A program made the position numbers and the translations under genes. From Myxococcaceae bacterium (GTDB taxonomy: Bacteria > Myxococcota > Myxococcia > Myxococcales > Myxococcaceae): a DNA stretch of 47,428 nt. Below the pieces are notes generated by a model. The model had not been told where the DNA came from, ran no database searches, and worked only from the letters and a program-made list of their open reading frames with translations. Below, one piece after another: positions 15,368 through 23,262 of this stretch (position 1 is the first letter of the stretch; every line of letters starts with the position of its first letter). The DNA lies in the NCBI GenBank assembly GCA_019686135.1, contig JADGHL010000028.1, positions 1 to 47,428 on the forward strand, given 5' to 3'.

Positions 15368-18300
15368 CTACGGCGTCACGCAGAGGAAGAGATCGTACCC
15401 CAGGATCTTTCCGTCGATGCCTGATTCATCGTCCACTGCGTGGAGCGTCCAGTCGCCGGCAGCGGTCTGGCTCGAGACGCTGCTCAGGGGCTGCTCCGGC
15501 TGGAAGCTCCCGGTGAAGGGCGGCGTGCCATTGATGATGCTGTCGGTCGCCCCGTCGGTGAACAGCGTGTCCACGTAGTCGTCTCCGCTTCCCCCGTTGT
15601 CCGTGGACAACTCGACGGTGGTGCCATCCGGCGCAGCGAGGGTGAGGTCGACATCCTCCGTCCAGTTGTGGTCGATGTTCACGCGCACCGCTGCATCCAC
15701 CACGGTCCCGGGCGTGGTGACCTGGATGGTCGACGACGCCGGGGCCATGTCGCTGAACGACAGCGGAAGCGCCGTCGCCTGGTAGGCATGGAAGGTGGAC
15801 CCTGCGGGGCAGCTCACCAGCGGCGTGCAGACCGTCGGTTCGCCGGAGCAGTTGTAGCCGAACTCCAGTTGGCAGGTCGCGCTGCAGCCATCGCCGCTGT
15901 TGGTGTTGCCGTCATCGCATGCCTCGGCGCCGACGATGAGACCGTCGCCGCACACGGCGCACGCGGCGGCGCTGGCGCAGTCCGCGTCGCTGCAGTCGGT
16001 GTCGCCGTCGCCGTCGTTGTCGACGCTGTCGCCGCAGGCCGCGCCGATCTCGCAGTTCGTGCACACGCACACTAGCAGCGTGAACTTCTCGAGCGTGCCG
16101 TCATCCGACGAGAAGGAGTCGGTCGCCGAGAGCGTCCAGTCTCCGTTCGCCGCCGCGCCGAAGTAGGTGGACAGCGGCTGCTCCGGCTTGAACTGGCCGG
16201 TGAAGGGCGCGCTCCCGTCCGTGATGGAGGTGGTGGCCGCGTCGTTGAACCAGGTATCGGTGTAGTTGTCGCCGCTGGACCCGTTCTCCACGGAGAGGTC
16301 CACCGTGGTGCCCGAAGGATCCGTGAGCGTGAGGGTCACGTCGCCGTCATAGGCGTGTGGCAACCTCACGCCCACCGCCACGTCGGTGACCACGCCGCCG
16401 CTGGACACGTTGATGACCGAGCTGGCCGGGCTCGCGTTGCTGACCACCTGCGGCAGATCCGACGCCCCGAGGGCCACGAGGGTCGATCCGGTCTGACAGG
16501 TGAGCTGCGCGTTGCAGATGCTGGGCGTGCCCGAGCACACGTAGCCGAGCTCCACCGCGCACTGAGCGCTGCAGCCATCGCCGCTGTTGGTGTTGCCGTC
16601 ATCGCATTCCTCGGCGCCGACGATGAGACCGTCGCCGCACACGGCGCACGCGGCGGCGCTGGCGCAGTCCGCGTCGCTGCAGTCGGTGTCGCCGTCGCCG
16701 TCGTTGTCGACGCTGTCGCCGCAGGCCGCGCCGATCTCGCAGTTCGTGCACACGCACACTAGCAGCGTGAACTTCTCGAGCGTGCCGTCATCCGACGAGA
16801 AGGAGTCGGTCGCCGAGAGCGTCCAGTCTCCGTTCGCCGCCGCGCCGAAGTAGGTGGACAGCGGCTGCTCCGGCTTGAACTGGCCGGTGAAGGGCGCGCT
16901 CCCGTCCGTGATGGAGGTGGTGGCCGCGTCGTTGAACCAGGTATCGGTGTAGTTGTCGCCGCTGGACCCGTTCTCCACGGAGAGGTCCACCGTGGTGCCC
17001 GAAGGATCCGTGAGCGTGAGGGTCACGTCGCCGTCATAGGCGTGTGGCAACCTCACGCCCACCGCCACGTCGGTGACCACGCCGCCGCTGGACACGTTGA
17101 TGACCGAGCTGGCCGGGCTCGCGTTGCTGACCACCTGCGGCAGATCCGACGCCCCGAGGGCCACGAGGGTCGATCCGGTCTGACAGGTGAGCTGCGCGTT
17201 GCAGATGCTGGGCGTGCCCGAGCACACGTAGCCGAGCTCCACCGCGCACTGAGCGCTGCAGCCATCGCCGCTGGTGGGGTTGCCGTCATCGCATTCCTCG
17301 GCGCCGACGATGAGACCGTCGCCGCACGGAGGCGCGCAGACGCTCGGCGTCCCGCTGCAGGTGAAGCCGGACTCGACGGCGCAGCTGGCGTCGCAGCCGT
17401 CGCCCGCGGTGGTGTTGTTGTCGTCGCACGCCTCGGCGCCGGTGATGACGCCGTCGCCGCACATGGTCTGGCAGGTGCTGGGCATGCCGAAGCACGTGTA
17501 GCCCGCCTCGACGGTGCAGGTGTCGCTGCACCCGTCGTTCGCGTCGGGGTTGCCGTCGTCGCAGGTCTCGATGCCCGCGAGGATCCCGTCACCGCAGGTG
17601 GTCATGCAGGTGCTCGGTTCGCCGGAGCAGCTCCAGCCGTTCTCGATCAAGCAGGTGGTGTCGCAGCCGTCGCCCACCGCGAGGTTGCCGTCGTCACAGG
17701 TCTCGGCGCCGACGATCAGCCCGTCGCCGCACTTCGTGGCGCAGTTGGACGGCGCCCCGGAGCAGGTGTAGCCGGTCTCGACGGCGCAGGTGTCGCTGCA
17801 GCCGTCGCCAGCGTCGGTGTTGCCGTCGTCGCAGGTCTCGGTCCCCGCCGGGATGCCGTCGCCGCAGGTCGTGGTGCAATCGCTCGGAGTGCCGGTGCAG
17901 GTGAAGCCGTTCTCCACCGCGCAGGTGCTGCTGCAGCCATCGCCATTGTCGAGGTTCCCGTCGTCGCAGACTTCGGCGCCGGCAGCCAGGCCATCGCCGC
18001 AGGTGGTGGTGCACACGCTCGGCGCCCCGGAGCAGGTGTAGCCGGTCTCGACGGCGCAGGTGTCGCTGCAGCCGTCGCCGGCGTCCGTGTCGCCGTCGTC
18101 GCAGGTCTCGTCGCCGGCGACGATCGAATCGCCGCAGGTGGTGACGCACGCGCTCGGCTCACCCGAGCACGAGAACCCCTCCTCGATGCCGCAGGACGCG
18201 GAGCAGCCGTCGCCGTTGTCGGTGTTGCCGTCGTCGCAGGCCTCCATGCCGGCAACCACGCCGTCGCCGCACCCGGTGGTGCAGGTGCTCGGCGAGCCCT

Positions 18301-18622
18301 GGCAGGACCAGCCCTTCTCGATCGCGCACGTCGCGTCACAGCCGTCGCCGGGATCGAGGTTCCCGTCGTCGCACGCCTCGATGTCTGCCTTCACGCCGTC
18401 GCCGCACGTCGCCGTGCACGTGCCCGCCTTGCACACGGTTCCGGTTCCGCAGACCTTTCCGCATGCTCCGCAGTTGGCGCCGTCGGTCTGTGTGTCGGTA
18501 CACGCCCCGTCGCACGACGTCTGCCCAGCAGGACACTGCGGTTCCTCTTTTTTCCCGGGACCACACGCGGCGAGCCACACCAGCGCGGGTGCGAGGAATG
18601 CCCACTTCAACGACTGTTGCAT
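15368..18622 (-). CDS. Myxococcus-type disulfide-repeat (DUF4215) lipoprotein with three P-domains
   Basis: A 1084-residue surface or periplasmic lipoprotein. The signal sequence ends in the lipobox LAAC, giving a lipidated Cys20. After a short Cys-rich part come nine repeats of about 42 residues of the form CGDGxxxGxExCDDGNxxxGDGCxxxC...G(Y/F)xCxGxPSxC, the DUF4215 disulfide repeat common in myxobacteria. Then follow a P-domain-like beta module, a short DNDGDGDTDCSDADC Ca-binding-type motif, repeat 10, a second P-domain, the same motif, repeat 11 and a third, diverged P-domain to the end. Repeats 10-11 belong to a 229-residue block duplicated almost perfectly (see the repeat entry). Probably a secreted adhesion or surface structural protein; no enzyme motif is visible. 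The ATG at 18622 has GGGGAG upstream. A strong terminator lies past its stop. Confidence 0.9.
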   Translation of the reverse strand: MQQSLKWAFLAPALVWLAACGPGKKEEPQCPAGQTSCDGACTDTQTDGANCGACGKVCGTGTVCKAGTCTATCGDGVKADIEACDDGNLDPGDGCDATCAIEKGWSCQGSPSTCTTGCGDGVVAGMEACDDGNTDNGDGCSASCGIEEGFSCSGEPSACVTTCGDSIVAGDETCDDGDTDAGDGCSDTCAVETGYTCSGAPSVCTTTCGDGLAAGAEVCDDGNLDNGDGCSSTCAVENGFTCTGTPSDCTTTCGDGIPAGTETCDDGNTDAGDGCSDTCAVETGYTCSGAPSNCATKCGDGLIVGAETCDDGNLAVGDGCDTTCLIENGWSCSGEPSTCMTTCGDGILAGIETCDDGNPDANDGCSDTCTVEAGYTCFGMPSTCQTMCGDGVITGAEACDDNNTTAGDGCDASCAVESGFTCSGTPSVCAPPCGDGLIVGAEECDDGNPTSGDGCSAQCAVELGYVCSGTPSICNAQLTCQTGSTLVALGASDLPQVVSNASPASSVINVSSGGVVTDVAVGVRLPHAYDGDVTLTLTDPSGTTVDLSVENGSSGDNYTDTWFNDAATTSITDGSAPFTGQFKPEQPLSTYFGAAANGDWTLSATDSFSSDDGTLEKFTLLVCVCTNCEIGAACGDSVDNDGDGDTDCSDADCASAAACAVCGDGLIVGAEECDDGNTNSGDGCSAQCAVELGYVCSGTPSICNAQLTCQTGSTLVALGASDLPQVVSNASPASSVINVSSGGVVTDVAVGVRLPHAYDGDVTLTLTDPSGTTVDLSVENGSSGDNYTDTWFNDAATTSITDGSAPFTGQFKPEQPLSTYFGAAANGDWTLSATDSFSSDDGTLEKFTLLVCVCTNCEIGAACGDSVDNDGDGDTDCSDADCASAAACAVCGDGLIVGAEACDDGNTNSGDGCSATCQLEFGYNCSGEPTVCTPLVSCPAGSTFHAYQATALPLSFSDMAPASSTIQVTTPGTVVDAAVRVNIDHNWTEDVDLTLAAPDGTTVELSTDNGGSGDDYVDTLFTDGATDSIINGTPPFTGSFQPEQPLSSVSSQTAAGDWTLHAVDDESGIDGKILGYDLFLCVTP
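15922..17273 (-). repeat. near-perfect 687-bp tandem duplication within the lipoprotein gene
   Basis: Comparing base by base at an offset of 687, I find 15922-16586 identical to 16609-17273 (665 bp, no difference seen by eye). The first mismatches flanking the block are at 15921/16608 (G versus T) and 16587/17274 (T versus G). The unit encodes 229 residues: one P-domain, the DNDGDGDTD motif and one DUF4215 repeat. The third P-domain and the remaining DUF4215 repeats are clearly diverged, so this copy arose recently or is kept uniform by gene conversion. An assembly artefact is possible. Confidence 0.95.
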
Positions 18623-18659
18623 GTCAACTCCCCACCCTTCTTCGGCGCCATTACCGAAG

Positions 18660-18690
18660 ATTTCTGAAGGAGGCGAAATCTATCAGAAAT
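18660..18690. promoter_or_regulatory. inverted repeat in the leader of the disulfide-repeat lipoprotein gene
   Basis: The arms ATTTCTGA (18660-18667) and TCAGAAAT (18683-18690) are perfect reverse complements separated by 15 bp. The element lies 38-68 bp upstream of the lipoprotein ATG (18622, minus strand), in a 113-bp gap. It is AT-rich against a GC-rich background. It could be an operator or a leader hairpin; no known regulator site is recognised. Confidence 0.4.
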
Positions 18691-18735
18691 TCGAGAGGGT
18701 CGTTTCGGCGCGTACACTCGGGTGAAACGGCAGCA

Positions 18736-19395
18736 TTACAGATGGCTCATCGCTGGAGCAGCGACCTGCACGGCTTCGGTGGCGGCGCCCTCGGCACGCA
18801 GGAGCTCCTGATACCAGTTGGACGCGCGCGCTGCGTGACCGTCCGCGGCCTTCGTCCCCCAGATGATGGAGAGCGTCCGCGTGGTGCCGGCGTGCGTCTT
18901 CGTCCGCTGCGAGTCCTTCACCGCGTTCGCGCACGGCCCCTCCGCGTCGAAGAGGCACAACAGCCCCGACAGGTCGATGACCTGCCCCGAGGCGTTGAAG
19001 ACGTACGACGCACCCTCGGGTGCAAGACCGATCCGGAACGGTGGCCGGGCGCGGTCGAGGTCGACGACGCTGATCGGCAGCCCGGAGTGCAGCGAGACCA
19101 CGTTGCACGCGTCCACCGCGAGGTTGATCGACGCAAGCTGTCCCTCGGTGGAGGCGCGGACCAGGTATTCGCTCGCGGGCTTGCCGCGGCCGGTCGGCTT
19201 GTAGCCGCCGTGCCGGAGCAGATCCCGCACCGCGGAACGGATCGCCTCCGAACCCTTCACCGGAGCCGCGAAGTCCAGGCGCAGCCCCGACACCAGCGCG
19301 GCCGGCGAGGGCGATTCGCCCAGCGGGCGAGGGAAGGTGGTGACGAACGCCGCCACATCTAGCAGCGGATGGGGATCGACCTGGAGCGTGAGCAT
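18736..19395 (-). CDS. free-standing B3/B4 (tRNA synthetase editing-like) domain protein
   Basis: A 219-residue protein built around the B3/B4 fold that forms the editing site of the phenylalanyl-tRNA synthetase beta subunit. The diagnostic part is in the middle: NLAVDACNVVSLHSGLPISV, then VDLDR, FNASGQVIDLSGLLCL and the late DSQRTKTHAGTTRTL. Stand-alone B3/B4 proteins are annotated as PheRS beta-related; some may clear mischarged tRNAs, but this is not established for most. I took the start at 19395, 11 bp after the upstream membrane protein stop; the frame stays open further upstream only by overlapping that gene. It is probably cotranscribed with the membrane protein (19407-20531). No signal peptide is present, so it should be cytosolic. 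Confidence 0.8.
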   Translation of the reverse strand: MLTLQVDPHPLLDVAAFVTTFPRPLGESPSPAALVSGLRLDFAAPVKGSEAIRSAVRDLLRHGGYKPTGRGKPASEYLVRASTEGQLASINLAVDACNVVSLHSGLPISVVDLDRARPPFRIGLAPEGASYVFNASGQVIDLSGLLCLFDAEGPCANAVKDSQRTKTHAGTTRTLSIIWGTKAADGHAARASNWYQELLRAEGAATEAVQVAAPAMSHL

Positions 19396-19406
19396 GCGTT
19401 GACCCG

Positions 19407-20531
19407 CTACGCGGCGACGGCGAGCCTTTGGGCGACCTTCGGATCGCGGGAGATCTTCCAGATCACGCCGTCGAGGTAGTAGTGCGAGAACGTGAGCGAG
19501 AGCCAGACCACGCTCCCCCACGTGTAGATGTTCCACGACGTCCCGCGGGTGAGCAGCGAGCCCACGTAGATGACGCCGTAACCGGACGCCGCCAGCGCCC
19601 ACAGCAGCACCGCGAAGCCGAACAACCGCAGCCAGCCGGGTTGGGTGAGCCAGCTCACCAGCCGCGCGTCGGGGTGCACGCCGCCCTTCCACGCGTTGCG
19701 GTGGTAGAAGTGGACGATCCCGATGTACTGCAGCCCGTGCCAGCACGCCGCCGCGGCGAAGCCGGAGGTGTCGTCGGTGGTGATGAGCAGGAACGGGACG
19801 AAGAACCCCAACGCCGCACACGCGAGGAAGCCGCCGCGAAGGAGCGCGCTCGTCGTCCACGCGACCCTGCCTTCGCGCAGCCGCAGGACGATCCACGCCG
19901 CCGCCAGCAGGCAGGAGACGACGAGTAGCACGTTCACCGCCCACAGCGGTATCGGCACGTAATACACCTCGGTGCCGAAGAGCCGCCGCGGCCCGGTCTG
20001 TAGCCGGTGCAGCATGCACCACGCCACGAAGACGTAGAGCATCGGCCGTTCCAGCCGAAGCGCCCACGAACTGTCCGGTTCGCCCGAGCGCTTCTGGTAG
20101 ATGCGGAGCAGCCCCCAGTTCTGCTGCACGAAGTGCCACACCGCCCAATAGAGGAGCGCGGTGTTGAGCACGCGGCTCCCCTTGAAGCCCATCCCCTGCA
20201 GTACGGCGACGACCGCCGCGGTGATGACCACCGGCCCGAGGAAGATCTGCCACGGTCGCTTCCGCCACTCGCGCTTGTCGAAATAGACGCGCGTCCACGT
20301 CGCCACCAGGTGCGGACCGTTGGAGACCACCGCCACCGCGGCGAGCACGTAGAAGCCGTTGACGTGGAACAGCGACGCCGCCGCCCAGGCCATCAACACC
20401 GAGGCGGTGGAGCCGAAGAAGAAGACCGCGTCGAACCCGGGGGAGACGATGTACGGGCTTCGCGCGGCGATGGGCGCAGCGGTGGTGGTCACGACGGGCT
20501 CCAGTGAATGCGGCCGCGCCCTCCTTATCAT
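19407..20531 (-). CDS. polytopic membrane protein with conserved His motifs, function unknown
   Basis: A 374-residue inner-membrane protein with about nine hydrophobic helices. Several His motifs sit at membrane boundaries: SNGPHLVATW, VWHFVQQNWG, CWHGLQYIGIVHFYHRN and, near the end, FSHYYLDGVIWKI. Spaced histidines with an Asp in HYYLDG suggest a metal-binding (possibly di-iron) membrane enzyme. The pattern recalls the Brp/Blh beta-carotene dioxygenase group, but I cannot claim homology. The N terminus before SPYIVSPGFDAVFFFG is not hydrophobic, and an internal GTG codon (position 14) is an alternative start. It is followed 11 bp downstream by the B3/B4 gene. Upstream lies the YCII gene, also on the minus strand, 31 bp away. 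Confidence 0.6.
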   Translation of the reverse strand: MIRRARPHSLEPVVTTTAAPIAARSPYIVSPGFDAVFFFGSTASVLMAWAAASLFHVNGFYVLAAVAVVSNGPHLVATWTRVYFDKREWRKRPWQIFLGPVVITAAVVAVLQGMGFKGSRVLNTALLYWAVWHFVQQNWGLLRIYQKRSGEPDSSWALRLERPMLYVFVAWCMLHRLQTGPRRLFGTEVYYVPIPLWAVNVLLVVSCLLAAAWIVLRLREGRVAWTTSALLRGGFLACAALGFFVPFLLITTDDTSGFAAAACWHGLQYIGIVHFYHRNAWKGGVHPDARLVSWLTQPGWLRLFGFAVLLWALAASGYGVIYVGSLLTRGTSWNIYTWGSVVWLSLTFSHYYLDGVIWKISRDPKVAQRLAVAA

Positions 20532-20562
20532 CCAGAGGACGCGGCCTCATCCGCGGAGCGCC

Positions 20563-20985
20563 TCAGGACCGGTGCGCCTCCACCTGCTGGCGGACCCGCT
20601 CCTCCGCCGCCTTCACCTCGGGCGTGTACGCCTCGCCGAAGTCCGCAGCGTCGAACACCTGGCGCAGCTCGACCTCGGCGCCGTCGTCGAACGGCGCGCG
20701 CTTGAGCCACTCGATCGCCTCCTCGCGCGACTTGACCTGCCAGAGCCAGAAGCCGGCGACCAGCTCCTTGGTCTCCGCGAACGGGCCGTCGATCACCGTG
20801 CGCTTCTTGCCCTCGAAGCGCACCCGCACGCCGCGGGAGCTCGGGTGGAGTCCTTCACCCGCGAGCATGATCCCCGCCTTTGCGAGCTCCTCGTTGTACT
20901 TGTTCATCTCGATGAGCTGCTCGGAGCTGGGCATCTTGCCCGCCTCGGAGTCCTTGTTCGCCTTCACAATCACCATGAACCGCAT
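20563..20985 (-). CDS. YCII-related (DGPF) family protein
   Basis: A 140-residue protein of the YCII superfamily, recognised by the opening MRFMVIVKANKDSEAG, GIMLAGEGLHPSS with H47, and the signature DGPFAETKE at residues 66-74. Such proteins have a ferredoxin-like fold with a conserved His/Asp pair; related domains occur in sigma-factor operons and in dehalogenase-like enzymes, but the reaction of this group is mostly unknown. The start at 20985 is fixed by a strong Shine-Dalgarno (AGAGGAGC) seven bases upstream; the longer open frame to 21300 would overlap the divergent gene and lacks support. It may lead a three-gene minus-strand set with the membrane protein and B3/B4 gene. Confidence 0.85.
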   Translation of the reverse strand: MRFMVIVKANKDSEAGKMPSSEQLIEMNKYNEELAKAGIMLAGEGLHPSSRGVRVRFEGKKRTVIDGPFAETKELVAGFWLWQVKSREEAIEWLKRAPFDDGAEVELRQVFDAADFGEAYTPEVKAAEERVRQQVEAHRS

Positions 20986-20990
20986 GTCTT

Positions 20991-20998
20991 GCTCCTCT
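20991..20998 (-). promoter_or_regulatory. ribosome-binding site deciding the YCII start
   Basis: Read on the minus strand, AGAGGAGC lies five to six bases before the ATG at 20985. It selects this start over the upstream in-frame alternatives. Confidence 0.7.
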
Positions 20999-21145
20999 GA
21001 TATGAGAACCGGCGGGAGTGCCGCTTCCATGACACGTCGAACGAGGCCGCGCGAGATCGACATGTGAATTTCGGCGGATTTCCGGCGTCTCAAGTCCGCG
21101 GAATCAGGACGAAGGCGCGTCCGACCTGAGGTATCAAGGGAGCAC

Positions 21146-22078
21146 ATGGTCGCCGCTCTCCTCGCCGCCGCGCTGTTGACCGCTGCGCCAACGTCCTCCG
21201 TCTCCACCACCTCCGCCGCTCCTTCACCTGCTGTGCTCAAGCTCGCCGCGCCCGGGCTGGAGGCGGTGGACGTCGACCCGAAGAAGGCGCAGTTCCTCAA
21301 CGACTTCCTCTCCGAACAAGCGGGCCGCCGGAGCGAGGGGCGGATTCAGGTCCTCACCCAGAGCGAGGTCGCCGCGCTGCTGGGCCTGGAGCGCACGAAG
21401 CAGCTGCTCGGCTGCAGCGACGAGGCGACCTCGTGTCTCACCGAAATCGCCGGCGCGCTCGGCGCGGACGGACTGGTGGTCGGGAACGTGGCGAAATTCG
21501 GCGACCAGTACGCGATGACCATCAAGGTCCTCGGCCCCGCCGGTGGCGAACCGCTCTTCTCCGCGTCGCGCACCGGGATGACCGAGTCGCAGCTTCTGGA
21601 CTGGGTGCGCACCGTGTCGATCGATCTGGTCCACAAGCTCGATCCGGGCGCGCCGATGGTCGAGCAGGTGACCGCGCCCCGCGTGCCGCTGGAGAACCAC
21701 TCGCTGTGGCTGTCGCTTCTGGGCGCGGACCTCGAGTGGCGGCTGCGCGGCGGGCCGTCGTGGATCGGCGCGCGGGTGGCGGTCTCCGGCGGCAAGCTGC
21801 TCGGGGCGGACGGGTTCTCCGCGAACGGTCAGATGCTGTTCATGGCGCGGTACATGCCGCTGCCGCCGGGACAGAAGTGGGTCTGGAGCGTGTACACCGG
21901 CGTGGGCTTCGGCGGCATCTACGCCGGCCGGGGGTTCCCGGATGCCTTCCCCTTCGCGGCGACGCTCGGCGCGGAGGGCGGCTACCAGGGCCTGCGCGCA
22001 TCCATCGAGCTGATGTACTCGAACGCCGATCAGCTGTTCACCGTCATCCCCGGGCTGTCGGTGGCGCTCACCTTCTGA
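21146..22078 (+). CDS. exported protein with FlgO/TolB-N-like domain and beta-rich C terminus
   Basis: A 310-residue exported protein. A short hydrophobic signal (residues 1-14) is followed by a low-complexity Ser/Thr/Pro stretch. The N-terminal domain (about 28-165) carries ALLGLERTKQLLGCSDE and CLTEIAGALGADGLVVGNV, a pattern shared with the PEGA protein at 27995 in this window, and resembles the periplasmic fold of FlgO/TolB-N-like proteins. The C-terminal half (about 185-310) is Gly/Tyr/aromatic-rich with alternating hydrophobics and ends in VALTF, as outer-membrane beta-barrels do with a terminal Phe. It may be a small barrel or a barrel-associated protein. The ATG at 21146 follows AGGGAG by five bases. 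The phospholipase-D-like gene starts six bases after its stop. Confidence 0.65.
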   Translation: MVAALLAAALLTAAPTSSVSTTSAAPSPAVLKLAAPGLEAVDVDPKKAQFLNDFLSEQAGRRSEGRIQVLTQSEVAALLGLERTKQLLGCSDEATSCLTEIAGALGADGLVVGNVAKFGDQYAMTIKVLGPAGGEPLFSASRTGMTESQLLDWVRTVSIDLVHKLDPGAPMVEQVTAPRVPLENHSLWLSLLGADLEWRLRGGPSWIGARVAVSGGKLLGADGFSANGQMLFMARYMPLPPGQKWVWSVYTGVGFGGIYAGRGFPDAFPFAATLGAEGGYQGLRASIELMYSNADQLFTVIPGLSVALTF

Positions 22079-22084
22079 GGAGCG

Positions 22085-22693
22085 ATGCGGCCGATCGACG
22101 CGGAGCTTCTGTTCGGGGACGCGCTCTACCGGGAGGTGATCCTCGACAAGCTCGCGCACGCCCGCGAGTCCGTGTGGATCGCCACCGCGAACCTCAAGGC
22201 GATGTACGTGGAGCGGCCCGACGGCACGTTCCGCCCGGTGCTCGATCTCTTCTCCGAGCTCGCGCGCCGGGGCGTGGAGCTGCGCATCCTCCACGCCGAG
22301 ATCCCGTCGCGCCCGTTCCGCGCCGCGTTCGACCGAAAGCGCCGGCTGGTGGAGGGCGGCCTCATGCTGAAGATCTGCCCGCGCGTGCACTTCAAGTGCG
22401 TGCTGGTCGACGGCGCGTGGGTCTACCTCGGCAGCGCCAACCTCACCGGCGCGGGGCTGGGCGCGAAGGATAAGGACCGCCGCAACTTCGAGCTGGGCTT
22501 CGTCACCGAAGACTTCGACGTGGTCGACCGCACCACCGCGCTCTTCGAGTCGGTGTGGAGCGGCGCGGAGTGCGCGACCTGCAAGCTGCGCGCGGTGTGT
22601 CCGGATCCGATCGGCAAACCGGCGCCGCGGAAGAAGAAGCCGCGGAACAAAGACAGCATCGAGCTCGGCCGATCGCGCCGCCTCAGGAGATAG
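22085..22693 (+). CDS. phospholipase D-like (single HKD) protein with C-terminal Cys cluster
   Basis: A 202-residue cytosolic protein of the PLD superfamily. The catalytic motif is HFKCVLVDGAWVYLGSANLTG with H102, K104 and D109, and Ser117/Asn119 following. Only one HKD motif is present, so an active enzyme would need to dimerise, as Nuc-type nucleases and BfiI do. The N-terminal half has the expected LDKLAHARESVWIATANL strand-helix. After the domain comes a cluster C163-x2-C166-x5-C172 and a Lys/Arg-rich tail, suggesting a small metal site and nucleic-acid contact. This favours a nuclease or DNA-repair role over lipid hydrolysis; that is inference. Six bases separate it from the upstream exported-protein gene. 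Confidence 0.75.
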   Translation: MRPIDAELLFGDALYREVILDKLAHARESVWIATANLKAMYVERPDGTFRPVLDLFSELARRGVELRILHAEIPSRPFRAAFDRKRRLVEGGLMLKICPRVHFKCVLVDGAWVYLGSANLTGAGLGAKDKDRRNFELGFVTEDFDVVDRTTALFESVWSGAECATCKLRAVCPDPIGKPAPRKKKPRNKDSIELGRSRRLRR

Positions 22694-22710
22694 GTCCCGC
22701 GAGCGCGGAC

Positions 22711-23217
22711 TTATTCCTCCTCTTCCCCGAAGAACGCGGCCGCCCGGAGCTCAATCGCATCGAACGGCTCTGCGCGAACGATCTCGCCCGCTTCTGCCGC
22801 GAGCAGGGTGAGGTACCCGCCGCTTCGTAACGGTGAACGGTCAGCGTCCGCTTCGACGGGTCCACGATCCAGTCGTACGGCACGCCGGCCTGGTGGTTAG
22901 CGGCGGAGCTTCTTCACCGTGTCGGTTCTTGGCGTTCGTCTCCGAGAGGATCTCGCAGATCCAATCCGAGCGGATGGTGACCGGGCGGCCGCGTGGCATC
23001 TCCAGAACACGAGCGCGGCGCCAGCCCGAAAGGTCGTGCCGATAGCCGTCATCCACCAGGGACGGATCTGCTGCGCGAGGTCCAGCTGGGTGCGCCCGTG
23101 CTCGTAGTCGGGGGGAGCCTTCTCGACGAGCTGGCCATCGATGAGTTCGAGGCGTGCCTCGGGCGGCTGCGCCAGCCAGTCCGAGAGGGTCGCAGGCGTG
23201 CCCAGAGTATGAGCGCG
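22711..23217 (-). pseudogene. Uma2/DUF820-family restriction endonuclease-like pseudogene with several frameshifts
   Basis: Read on the minus strand, pieces of a Uma2 (DUF820, PD-(D/E)XK) protein appear in order but in different frames. First comes TPATLSDWLAQPPEARLELI with KAPPDYEHGRTQLDL; then YRHDLSGWRRARV with RSDWICEILSETNAK; then DTVKKLRR; then GVPYDWIVDPSKRTLTVHRY; then GYLTLLAAEAGEIVRAEPFD and a final acidic tail ending in TAA at 22711. Repairing it needs at least one extra A removed before DTVKKLRR, another after LRR (which creates a TAA) and one base restored before GYL. About 25 residues are missing before YRHDLS. No ATG is in place at the 5' end. It is therefore decayed and fills most of the 570-bp gap between the PLD and HAD genes. 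Confidence 0.85.
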
Positions 23218-23262
23218 CGATCCGCCGCTGCCTGCCGCGCCGGGTTCGGTTAAGTCGGGGAA

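Noticed and set aside
15922-17273. Composite transposon or insertion sequence with direct repeats
   Set aside because: No transposase or terminal inverted repeats; the duplicated unit is in-frame protein sequence of the lipoprotein gene.
20563-21300. A longer 245-residue form of the YCII protein starting at 21300
   Set aside because: The N-terminal extension is low-complexity, overlaps the divergent exported-protein gene and lacks a ribosome-binding site; the strong site at 20991-20998 places the start at 20985.
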